A DNA stretch of 14,558 nt from Dehalococcoidia bacterium (GCA_030603485.1 JAUVXS010000028.1:1-14558), one strand, 5' to 3'; shown: positions 6,269-12,411, counted from the stretch's first letter. Numbers and translations are program-made. Notes: generated by a model from the letters alone, not told the origin.

Positions 6269-8755
6269 ATGGCCGATAAAACTAATTCCAAGAAGACTGA
6301 CAAGGCTTCAATCCATATAACTGGGATGACCTGCACTACCTGTGCGGCTACTGTCGAGAAGGGGCTTGCCCAGACTCCTGGTGTAGAGCAAGCTGACGTT
6401 AACTTCGCTTCGGAGAAGGCTTCGATAAAATACGATCCTACAAAGGTAGACCTTGCCGGGATTAAAAATACCGTCTCGCAATTGGGGTATGGGGTCGCCA
6501 CCAGGAAGTCTATATTTCCGGTTGGCGGAATGACCTGCGCTTCCTGTGTTGCCCGGGTGGAAGAGGCTCTCTCCAGCGTCCCGGGAGTGATTTCGGCCAG
6601 CGTGAATCTGGCCTCGGAGAAGGCCACCGTGGAGTACCTGGAAGGAACGGGGCTGGCTGACATGAGATGGGCGGTAAAAGACGCTGGCTATGAACTTGGC
6701 CCCGAGGGGCAGGCTCTGGAAGATGTGACCACTGCTGCCCAGCGTGAGATCCGAGTTCTCAGGAATAGATTTATAATTGCTGCTATCCTGGCCTCAGCAA
6801 TCATGGCCTTAGGCTGGGGTCCTTCCTTTGTTGGCAAGTCCTATCTACTATTAGCTTTGGCTACGCCAGTGCAGTTCTGGGCGGGTCTGCGATTCTATCG
6901 AGGGGCATGGGGTGCCCTGAAACATAGAACCTCCGATATGAATACCCTGATTGCTGTAGGTACCTCGGTGGCTTACTTCTACAGCATGATAGCTGTTATT
7001 TTCCCCGGCCTTTTTACCGCTGGTGTACTGGAACCCCACTTATACTTCCATACCTCGGCGGCGATCATAACTTTAATTCTTCTTGGCCGTTTTCTGGAAG
7101 CTAGAGCCAGAGGACGGACCTCAGAAGCCATAAAGAAGCTTATCGGAATGCAACCGAAGACTGCTCTAGTTATCCGTGAGGGCGAGCAGCAGGAGATTCC
7201 CGTTGAAGAGGTTCAGGTTGGTGACCTTATCCTGGTACGTCCTGGCGAGAGGGTGCCCGTAGATGGCATAGTGCGTCAGGGCTACACCAGTGTTGATGAG
7301 TCCATGATTACTGGGGAGAGTATCCCTGTGGAGAAAAAGGTGGGTGATGAGGTGATCGGTGCCACTATTAACAAGACAGGCAGCCTTGAAATCGAAGCAA
7401 GCAAGGTTGGCAAGGATACAACGCTGGCTCATATCGTCAGAATGGTGGAGGAAGCACAGGGAAGCAAAGCTCCTATTCAGCGTCTTGTTGACGTTATCGC
7501 CAGCTACTTTGTGCCGGCAGTGATTGTCATTGCCATCGTGACCTTCGTAATCTGGTATTTCGTGGGACCAGATCCAGCCCTCACTTTTGCCTTCCTCAAT
7601 TTTGTCGCCGTGCTCGTTATCGCCTGCCCCTGCGCCTTGGGGCTGGCCACTCCCACCGCGATTATGGTCGGCACGGGCAAGGGAGCCGAGCATGGAATTC
7701 TCATCAGGAATGGAGAGGCTCTGGAGAGGGCTCACCAGATAAACACTGTTCTCTTAGATAAGACAGGTACTCTGACTCGTGGCGAGCCTGTGGTGACTGA
7801 CGTAGTCGCTGCCCATTTTTCTTCCCAAGAGGAAGTTCTTCGATTAGCTGCCTCCGCCGAACACAGCTCGGAGCACCCACTTGGTGAGGCTGTGGTCAAG
7901 GCTGCTCTAGAGAAGAAGCTGGAATTATCTCCATCCTCAGATTTCAATGCCATCCCGGGGCAGGGTATAGAGGCTTCGGTGGAGGGCAAGAAGCTTTTTC
8001 TGGGCAATCTCAAATTAATGGAAGAACAAGGCCTTTCCCTAAATGGACTGGAGACAAAAGCCGCTGAACTCCTTGAAAGAGGGAAGACGGTAATGTTCCT
8101 GGGACGAGATAGCCAAGTAGCGGGAATCATTGCCTTGGCTGATACCCTAAAACCAGGCGCCATAGAAGCGCTCCAAGCATTGCGCAAGATGGGTATTGAA
8201 ACAGCTATGCTCACCGGGGACAACCGGCGCACGGCAGAAGCTGTTGCTCGAGAGGCAGGTATTGACCGTGTCCTGGCTGAGGTGCTTCCCGAGCATAAGG
8301 CCAGAGAAGTCAAGAAATTGCAGGAAGAGGGAAAGGTGGTGGCAATGGTGGGCGATGGCATTAACGATGCTCCGGCACTAGCCCAGGCAGATGTCGGTAT
8401 CGCTATTGGTACAGGTACCGATGTTGCCATGGAGACTGGAGACATTACCCTGATTAGCGGCGACTTGATGGGAGTGGTAACGGCTATATCCCTGAGCAAG
8501 CGTACCATGAGGACTATTAAGCTGAACCTGTTCTGGGCCTTTGCTTACTATACTGCTCTTATCCCGGTGGCAGACGGGGTATTGTATCTTGCCTTCGGGG
8601 ATATAGGTGTACCCCCTGGGCTTCGTTTCGTATTGGGTGAGTATGGGTTTCTGAATCCCATAATGGCTGCAGCAGCCATGGCGGCTAGCTCCATTACTGT
8701 CGTATCCAACTCACTGCGTTTAAAGAGGTTTAAGCCAGCTAGGCTTGAACCTTGA
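6269..8755 (+). CDS. copA: Cu+-exporting P1B-type ATPase (CopA)
   Basis: An 828-residue membrane ATPase that pumps Cu+ out of the cytoplasm. Two heavy-metal domains come first, with GMTCTTC (C22, C25) and GMTCASC (C90, C93). Membrane segments follow from about 165. Then come the actuator motif TGES at 348-351, the membrane copper site CPC at 453-455, the phosphorylation site DKTGT (D497), HP at 536-537, TGDN at 649-652 and GDGINDAP at 695-702. The last helix has MAASS at 804-808, as in Cu+ pumps. One change stands out: the seventh helix reads FAYYTALIP, so Tyr761 replaces the Asn of the usual YN pair. The C-terminal loop 773-797 is longer than in Archaeoglobus CopA. A YHS gene follows 17 nt downstream. 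Copper is by far the best substrate call, with other soft metals possible. Confidence 0.95.
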   Translation: MADKTNSKKTDKASIHITGMTCTTCAATVEKGLAQTPGVEQADVNFASEKASIKYDPTKVDLAGIKNTVSQLGYGVATRKSIFPVGGMTCASCVARVEEALSSVPGVISASVNLASEKATVEYLEGTGLADMRWAVKDAGYELGPEGQALEDVTTAAQREIRVLRNRFIIAAILASAIMALGWGPSFVGKSYLLLALATPVQFWAGLRFYRGAWGALKHRTSDMNTLIAVGTSVAYFYSMIAVIFPGLFTAGVLEPHLYFHTSAAIITLILLGRFLEARARGRTSEAIKKLIGMQPKTALVIREGEQQEIPVEEVQVGDLILVRPGERVPVDGIVRQGYTSVDESMITGESIPVEKKVGDEVIGATINKTGSLEIEASKVGKDTTLAHIVRMVEEAQGSKAPIQRLVDVIASYFVPAVIVIAIVTFVIWYFVGPDPALTFAFLNFVAVLVIACPCALGLATPTAIMVGTGKGAEHGILIRNGEALERAHQINTVLLDKTGTLTRGEPVVTDVVAAHFSSQEEVLRLAASAEHSSEHPLGEAVVKAALEKKLELSPSSDFNAIPGQGIEASVEGKKLFLGNLKLMEEQGLSLNGLETKAAELLERGKTVMFLGRDSQVAGIIALADTLKPGAIEALQALRKMGIETAMLTGDNRRTAEAVAREAGIDRVLAEVLPEHKAREVKKLQEEGKVVAMVGDGINDAPALAQADVGIAIGTGTDVAMETGDITLISGDLMGVVTAISLSKRTMRTIKLNLFWAFAYYTALIPVADGVLYLAFGDIGVPPGLRFVLGEYGFLNPIMAAAAMAASSITVVSNSLRLKRFKPARLEP

Positions 8756-8772
8756 TGAAAGGAGGTGTTTCA

Positions 8773-8928
8773 ATGGCTATTGACCCAGTTTGCAAGATGG
8801 AGGTAGAGGAAGCTAAGGCAGCAGCTAGTTCCGAGTATAAAGGAAAGAAATACTACTTCTGTGCTGTTGGCTGTAAAAAGGCTTTCGACCAAAACCCTGA
8901 GAAGTACCTTGCTGAAGAGAAAAACTGA
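8773..8928 (+). CDS. YHS-domain protein (51 aa), likely metal-handling partner of CopA
   Basis: A 51-residue protein made of one YHS domain: DPVCKMEV at the start (C7), the YKGKKYYFC core (C30), then VGCKKAFDQNPEKYL (C34). The family is small and cysteine-based and is often found at the end of, or next to, heavy-metal P-type ATPases, where it is thought to bind the metal or act as a sensor. Here it follows copA by 17 nt behind a strong AAAGGAGG (8758-8765), so it is almost certainly co-expressed. Its likely job is to bind Cu+ and hand it to the pump in the cytoplasm (inference). It is too short for many gene finders. Confidence 0.88.
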   Translation: MAIDPVCKMEVEEAKAAASSEYKGKKYYFCAVGCKKAFDQNPEKYLAEEKN

Positions 8929-8948
8929 ATTTACGAGAGGTAAATAAT

Positions 8949-9557
8949 ATGTGGAAGTGCACTAATTGTCATCACGTGGAATTTAGTACTGACAAGCCTC
9001 GACAGTGCCCGGTCTGTGGTGCTGAGGCAGAGAAGCTCGTCCCGCATGAGGTGTCGGGGATAAAAGGGACCAAGACCTTGAAGAATCTTAAAGCTGGTTT
9101 CGTGGCCGAGTCCCAGGCACATTTGAGGAACCTGGCTTTTGCCATGAAGGCTGAGGAAGAGGATTATGCTCAGGTGGCGAGGTTGTTCCGCGCTATCGCT
9201 GAAGCTGAGGCAGTCCATGCCTTCAACCATTTCCGCCTTTTGGGTGCTGTGTCTGGCACCCAGGAGAATCTTGAGAGCGCCTTTGAGAGGGAGAATCTAG
9301 CTAGTAACAGCTATCCTCAATTCGTCAAAGAGGCAAACGAAGAGGGTAATACGAGTGTGGCAACGACCTTTATTTATTCTCGCGATGTGGAGAAGGGACA
9401 TGCCAAGCTCTATAAGAAGGCACTGGCGCATATGATTGCTGAAGAAGATACTGATTACTATGTTTGCCAGGTCTGCGGATACGTCTCTGACGGCGTTCTC
9501 CCCGATGAATGCCCTATTTGCGGCGCTCCTAAAGAGAAATTCAGGAAGGTAGTCTAG
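8949..9557 (+). CDS. rbr: Rubrerythrin with rubredoxin-like knuckles at both ends
   Basis: A 202-residue rubrerythrin, a cytoplasmic NAD(P)H-linked peroxidase of anaerobes. Three parts are visible. An N-terminal short-spaced rubredoxin-like knuckle has CTNC (C4, C7) and CPVC (C20, C23). The ferritin-like diiron domain, about 45-165, has AESQAHLR (E54), AEAEAVH (E87, H90), ERENL..SYPQF (E115) and DVEKGH (E148, H151). A C-terminal rubredoxin-like knuckle has CQVC (C173, C176) and CPIC (C188, C191). Classical rubrerythrin has only the C-terminal knuckle and reverse rubrerythrin only the N-terminal one; this protein has both, so it holds three possible metal centres. It is the third ferritin-like gene in the window. 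The start ATG is 8 nt after GAGAGGT and 20 nt after the YHS gene, linking peroxide defence to the copper operon. Confidence 0.92.
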   Translation: MWKCTNCHHVEFSTDKPRQCPVCGAEAEKLVPHEVSGIKGTKTLKNLKAGFVAESQAHLRNLAFAMKAEEEDYAQVARLFRAIAEAEAVHAFNHFRLLGAVSGTQENLESAFERENLASNSYPQFVKEANEEGNTSVATTFIYSRDVEKGHAKLYKKALAHMIAEEDTDYYVCQVCGYVSDGVLPDECPICGAPKEKFRKVV

Positions 9558-9610
9558 CCGGGTAAGTAGTAATTCGCTTAGTAGCTCAGATTCATGAATG
9601 GAGGCGTTCT

Positions 9611-9958
9611 ATGAATAATCTTTCAGAGGTAGCTAAAATAGGAGAACTGAAAAGCGGAACGATGAAGGTGGTAAGTGCAAGGGGGCGCGAAATCCTCCTG
9701 ACCAGGGTTGGAGATAAGTACTACGCCACTGATACTCGCTGTCCCCATATGAAGGGCGATTTATCACGGGGTAAACTGGAGGGGACTGTAATAACCTGTC
9801 CCTTGCATGGCTCTCAATTTGATATCGGTAATGGGCAGGTAGTGCGTTGGTTAAAAGGAGGGCTAATGTCGAAGATAGGCAAAACACTTAGGCTGTCCAG
9901 GAACCTTACGGTGTATAATGTGAAGGTTGAAGATGGCAAAGTGTTGGTTGAATATTAG
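9611..9958 (+). CDS. Small Rieske [2Fe-2S] ferredoxin
   Basis: A 115-residue soluble protein with both Rieske motifs: CPHMKGDL (C44, H46) and CPLHGSQFD (C63, H66), which together hold one [2Fe-2S] cluster with two Cys and two His ligands. There is no signal peptide, no membrane segment and no catalytic domain, so it is a ferredoxin-type electron carrier, like the small subunits of NirD or dioxygenase ferredoxins. No oxygenase or nitrite reductase gene is present in the window. Its partner is unknown; by position it may donate electrons to the rubrerythrin just upstream (inference). The start ATG follows GGAGG (9600-9604). The segment at 75-95, with WLKGGLMSKIGKTL, is an insert-like stretch between the second motif and the last strands. 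Confidence 0.9.
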   Translation: MNNLSEVAKIGELKSGTMKVVSARGREILLTRVGDKYYATDTRCPHMKGDLSRGKLEGTVITCPLHGSQFDIGNGQVVRWLKGGLMSKIGKTLRLSRNLTVYNVKVEDGKVLVEY

Positions 9959-9990
9959 CGCTGGCTTGAGAAAAGAAGGCGACATATGAG

Positions 9991-10117
9991 ATGCCGCCCT
10001 GTACGATATGTGGAGTATGTCCCGGAGGTCACGTAGCATCCCGACTACGACAAGGCGATTGAGGCTCTAGAAATGTGGTCACTAGCTGACAAAAGGATGC
10101 CCGTCATGCTAGCATGA
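9991..10117 (+). pseudogene. Frameshifted small cysteine protein (CxxCxxCPGGH)
   Basis: Two adjoining frames read like one small protein. From the ATG at 9991 comes MPPCTICGVCPGGHV, with three evenly spaced cysteines and a His, but this frame ends in TGA at 10060 after nonsense-like residues. The frame one base on continues with HPDYDKAIEALEMW (from 10037) and ends at TGA 10115-10117 after KRMPVMLA, a natural-looking amphipathic helix and tail. Skipping one G near 10036 joins the two into a protein of about 40 residues. AAGAAGG at 9973-9979 could serve as the ribosome site. It could be a recent pseudogene, an assembly error or a frameshifted gene. I do not recognise the family; the C-CGVCPGGH stretch recalls Fe-S or NiFe-hydrogenase-like cysteine motifs but is too short to decide. 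Confidence 0.45.
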
Positions 10118-10164
10118 ACTGAAAATCTGAGTCCTATTAGACCAGTTATGAAAGGAGGTTAAAA

Positions 10165-10668
10165 ATGTATAAAAGGATTCTTGTTCCGCTAGATGGCTCT
10201 AAGTTGGCCGAATGTGCTCTTCCCCATGCGGAGAAGTTAGCGAAGAGTTGCGATACGGAAGAGGTCATGTTGATTAGTGTCACAGAACAGGTACGAGGTC
10301 AGACGCGAGCTCCCGAAGCCTATGAGCGTTATCGTAGTAGCGATGACCCTGGGATTCGGGGAGCAGGTTCAGAGATAACTGTAACCTTTGGCAAGCTAGA
10401 GAGACAGGCTCTAAGGTATCTCACCAGAATAGCCAAGAAACTAGAAGCTAAAGGAATCAAGGTGTGTATGGAAGTGCTCTTCTGGCCTCCTGCTGAAGCG
10501 ATTGTTGCATACGCAGAGAAAAATGATGTCGACATCATTGTTATGTCCAGCCATGGACGTTCAGGAGTCAGTCGTCGGGCTCATGGCCGTGTTGCTGATA
10601 AAGTTCTTAAGACTAGCCCTGTACCTGTCTTGATGGTAAGGGGGCCTGGATGCATACCGGAGATTTAG
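10165..10668 (+). CDS. Universal stress protein (UspA family)
   Basis: A 167-residue single-domain UspA-type protein. The N-terminus MYKRILVPLDGSKLAECALPHA and the end VDIIVMSSHGRSG...VLKTSPVPVLMVRG are typical of the family, which is made in response to starvation and stress and often binds ATP. The ATP motif G-2X-G-9X-G(S/T) is weakened: the first Gly is Ser128, and the last GS/GT is G141-R142. This copy may therefore bind nucleotide poorly. A loop of about 30 residues (42-72) carries many charged residues. The ATG follows AAAGGAGG (10151-10158). It stands alone, with a 206-base gap before and a 340-base gap after, both holding gene debris. Confidence 0.92.
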   Translation: MYKRILVPLDGSKLAECALPHAEKLAKSCDTEEVMLISVTEQVRGQTRAPEAYERYRSSDDPGIRGAGSEITVTFGKLERQALRYLTRIAKKLEAKGIKVCMEVLFWPPAEAIVAYAEKNDVDIIVMSSHGRSGVSRRAHGRVADKVLKTSPVPVLMVRGPGCIPEI

Positions 10669-10817
10669 GCAATTAGAAGGAACCAGGATATATAAAACCG
10701 TCGACAAAGAAAAAGGGATGAAACGCAACAATTTGCAGGACTCTTTTAGACCGCAGACTGTGAGTCGAAGAAGCATGTCGCGGTAGTAGGGCACGCGGAT
10801 AAAGTGAAATTCAGTGA

Positions 10818-10852
10818 GTTCTTTCCCTTTAATGTAACTCCAGGGAAAGAAC
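10818..10852. repeat. Perfect 11-bp inverted repeat (hairpin)
   Basis: GTTCTTTCCCT at 10818-10828 and AGGGAAAGAAC at 10842-10852 are exact reverse complements around a 13-nt loop. Two more pairs follow outside one mismatch. No T-run follows on either strand, so it is not a classical intrinsic terminator. It may be an RNA stem, an operator or a remnant. Confidence 0.65.
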
Positions 10853-10858
10853 ACAATA

Positions 10859-10933
10859 AAAACCTTGATCGTATTTTGTAGCGGATGTGATAACACTGTC
10901 ATGTTAGCTGAAGGCGTTGCCAAGGGAGCGTGA
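10859..10933 (+). pseudogene. Flavodoxin-like N-terminal fragment
   Basis: The frame reads KTLIV followed by FCSGCDNTVMLAEGVAKGA and then TGA. This has the order of a flavodoxin start: a hydrophobic first strand, the phosphate loop with S-G-x-x-N-T, and the first helix LAEGVAKGA. The fragment ends just after the first helix, where a real flavodoxin needs about 110 more residues. No ATG precedes it in this frame; the frame opens at 10838. Beyond the TGA another frame reads ERDNYSRAEQDNVP, which might continue the helix region. I take it as the remnant of a broken flavodoxin or WrbA-like gene. The match is by eye and short. Confidence 0.4.
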
Positions 10934-11008
10934 TAACTACTCAAGGGCAGAGCAGGATAACGTGCCTTAACTTGGTATTGCGCCGATTTATGGACCGGGA
11001 GGTGTAAA

Positions 11009-11314
11009 ATGGCAGAGAACCTTAGAGCAGAGCTTGTGATCAACAAGGAATCCATCGAGCTCAATCCTTTCGTCGAGGAGTTTCTGGCTCGCACTGTAGT
11101 CGGTGCAGTCTCTTCCTTGAGAGGAACCGAAAACATACGGGACATGGAACTTTATCTGGAGCAGGGTGATGTCAAACTCTTTGTCAATGGGAATGAACTT
11201 TCACTTACGCCTTTCCCCAAAGATATCATCACCAACACCATAACCGGCTTGGTCTCCTCATTAAAGGGGGTGGATAAGATAGACAGTCTGAGGATTAACG
11301 TTAAGCCACAATAA
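11009..11314 (+). CDS. Unknown protein made of two copies of one unit
   Basis: A 101-residue protein with no cysteine, no signal and no membrane segment. I do not recognise a named family. It is an internal duplication with a 48-residue offset. The first unit (about 9-49) has LVINKESIELNPF, then T..GAVSSLRGTENI. The second (about 57-98) has LFVNGNELSLTPF, then T..GLVSSLKGVDKI. The paired residues V-N, L-PF, T, G-VSSL-G and I recur in the same order. Each unit looks like two beta strands, a helix and a strand. The start ATG follows GGGAGGTG (10997-11004). It follows a universal stress gene and a degraded region; no function can be inferred from neighbours. A structural or small-ligand-binding protein is possible. 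Confidence 0.8.
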   Translation: MAENLRAELVINKESIELNPFVEEFLARTVVGAVSSLRGTENIRDMELYLEQGDVKLFVNGNELSLTPFPKDIITNTITGLVSSLKGVDKIDSLRINVKPQ

Positions 11315-11385
11315 CGAATTATTGATACAAAAGTCACAGACAAAAAGGGCGGTGGGTTATAAAATCGAATGGTATGCCTAAAGTT

Positions 11386-11393
11386 AGGGAGGT
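11386..11393 (+). promoter_or_regulatory. Ribosome binding site choosing the start at 11400
   Basis: AGGGAGGT ends right against the ATG at 11394, which is too close to use, but is 6 nt from the in-frame ATG at 11400. The second ATG is therefore the better start. Confidence 0.7.
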
Positions 11394-11399
11394 ATGACC

Positions 11400-12083
11400 A
11401 TGAGAAAAGCGATAACCAGCAGGGGTGTTTTGTTGCTCGTCCTTTCCCTCATGCTAGTCACTATACTTGGCTATGGGGTAGATATGGATGTTGACGAAAC
11501 GGAGGGACTAGCACCTGTTGAGATTAGAGAATATGAAGGTGTAAACCTTGCGTCAATAAATGCTTTTAGGGAAAATTCCATAAAAGGTCCTCAGGAAATA
11601 GATGTAGAAAGTTATACACTAAGAATTACCGGCCTGGTAACAAACTCCAACAACTATACCTATGATGAAATTGTTAACAAACATCAACACTATAAAAAAG
11701 TCGTAACACTGGACTGCGTGGAAGGATGGAGTGTGACCATTCTCTGGGAAGGTTTGCTGGTCAGAGATTTGCTGGCAGAAGCGGCACCACTGGCAAATGC
11801 GGAGGTGCTCATATTCCATGCCTACGATGGTTACACAACTTCTCTACCTGTCGACTACATAATGGACAATGACATACTGATGGCATACAAGATGAATGAT
11901 GTTATTCTTCCACCCGAAAGAGGGTTCCCCTTTCAACTAGTGGCAGAAAGCAAATGGGGGTACAAATGGATTAAATGGATAACAGAGATCGAATTGTCTG
12001 ACGACGCTAATTACAGAGGTTATTGGGAAAGTCGAGGATACTCGAACAGCGCAGATCTGGATAAAAGCTTCTTTGGAGACTGA
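11400..12083 (+). CDS. Sulfite-oxidase-fold molybdopterin oxidoreductase, exported or membrane-anchored
   Basis: A 227-residue protein with the molybdopterin-binding domain of the sulfite oxidase/MsrP family. Visible signs are the strand YTLRITGLV at 72-80, the likely molybdenum ligand C106 in VTLDCVEGW, WEGLLVRDLL at 116-125, the HAYDGYTTSLP loop at 140-150 and the closing AESKWGYKWIKWITEIEL. An N-terminal hydrophobic segment (9-26) with Arg/Lys before it should carry the protein to or across the membrane. There is no twin-arginine pair and no clear AxA cleavage site, which is unusual for a molybdoenzyme. The substrate is unknown; methionine-sulfoxide repair (MsrP) is one option. A small membrane protein follows 5 nt later as the likely electron partner. 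Start chosen by ribosome site spacing; an ATG two codons earlier exists. Confidence 0.85.
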   Translation: MRKAITSRGVLLLVLSLMLVTILGYGVDMDVDETEGLAPVEIREYEGVNLASINAFRENSIKGPQEIDVESYTLRITGLVTNSNNYTYDEIVNKHQHYKKVVTLDCVEGWSVTILWEGLLVRDLLAEAAPLANAEVLIFHAYDGYTTSLPVDYIMDNDILMAYKMNDVILPPERGFPFQLVAESKWGYKWIKWITEIELSDDANYRGYWESRGYSNSADLDKSFFGD

Positions 12084-12088
12084 AATCC

Positions 12089-12343
12089 ATGACTAATCAA
12101 CAAATCATTAAGAAGACAATACATTGGCTATTGACAGTTGTGGTAATAATCTATCTTATCACTGGATTTGGCATTACAGAGTACAGAATTGTTGAAACTC
12201 TAACATTTGGACTATTGACTAAGAGTCTGGCTCATAAAATTCATATAAATATAGTAATTCCTTTTATAATTCTGTTAATCTTGCATATCTGGCTCCTGCC
12301 ACTGCTAAAATATTTCAAATTGAAAAAACTAAGGAATAAGTGA
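12089..12343 (+). CDS. Two-helix membrane protein, probable cytochrome b-type partner
   Basis: An 84-residue membrane protein with two hydrophobic helices, about 11-30 and 52-74, joined by a short loop, and a basic tail (KLKKLRNK) that should face the cytoplasm. Four histidines (H12, H49, H52, H66) lie at or within the helices, in positions that could hold haem b. Starting 5 nt after the molybdoprotein, it resembles a shortened version of the MsrQ/YedZ or cytochrome b561 type of membrane partner that feeds electrons to a periplasmic molybdoenzyme. The usual partner has six or so helices, so this is a minimal form, or it may work as an oligomer. The gene is A+T-rich: two 60-base lines counted by eye (12181-12300) are about 30-33% G+C. 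The haem role is inference. Confidence 0.7.
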   Translation: MTNQQIIKKTIHWLLTVVVIIYLITGFGITEYRIVETLTFGLLTKSLAHKIHINIVIPFIILLILHIWLLPLLKYFKLKKLRNK

Positions 12344-12345
12344 TA

Positions 12346-12371
12346 GGCCTTATCTTTCCTGAATAAAGGCC
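12346..12371 (+). repeat. Small hairpin GGCCTT/AAGGCC after the membrane protein gene
   Basis: GGCCTT at 12346-12351 and AAGGCC at 12366-12371 can pair, with two more pairs inside after a one-base bulge. It directly follows the stop codon. No T-run follows, so terminator activity is doubtful. Confidence 0.35.
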
Positions 12372-12379
12372 AGTGTGAA

Positions 12380-12401
12380 AAAAAGGAGTTGACCCCTTTT
12401 T
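12380..12401 (+). promoter_or_regulatory. Stem that covers the only strong ribosome site of the next gene
   Basis: AAAAAGG at 12380-12386 and CCTTTTT at 12395-12401 are exact complements around an 8-nt loop. The left arm overlaps AAAGGAG, the only strong ribosome site before the ATG at 12412, which is 23 nt further on. With its T-run the stem could also act as a weak terminator or attenuator. No in-frame start lies closer to the site. Confidence 0.4.
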
Positions 12402-12411
12402 CGGTATCCAC

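Larger units (their letters stand above)
10669..11008 (+). other. 340-base gap: hairpin, gene debris, no intact gene
   Basis: No intact gene is supported on either strand. The + strand holds an open stretch at 10750-10881 without an ATG that reads protein-like (VGHADKVKFSEFFPFN), then a flavodoxin-like fragment in another frame. A long inverted repeat lies at 10818-10852 and a short one, TAACA-6-TGTTA, at 10891-10906. The gap ends with the ribosome site GGGAGGTG of the next gene. It looks like decaying coding sequence, partly reused as leader. Confidence 0.5.

Noticed and set aside
7732..8508. Long - strand frame (258 residues) inside copA
   Set aside because: It is fully antisense to the ATPase core; its Ser/Arg/Ala-rich sequence is the usual shadow of a well-conserved gene.
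10034..10036. TAG as a pyrrolysine codon in the broken cysteine gene
   Set aside because: The frame upstream of the TAG (MRCRPVRYVEYVPEVT) is less protein-like than the CxxCxxCPGGH frame, and nothing else in the window points to pyrrolysine use.
10561..11145. Long - strand frame (194 residues) across the gap after the universal stress gene
   Set aside because: It runs antisense into two genes, has no recognisable motif and a shadow-like composition rich in Ser, Leu and Arg.
11322..11363. Promoter before the molybdoprotein
   Set aside because: TTGATA (11322) and TATAAA (11358) are each fair, but 30 nt apart instead of about 17.
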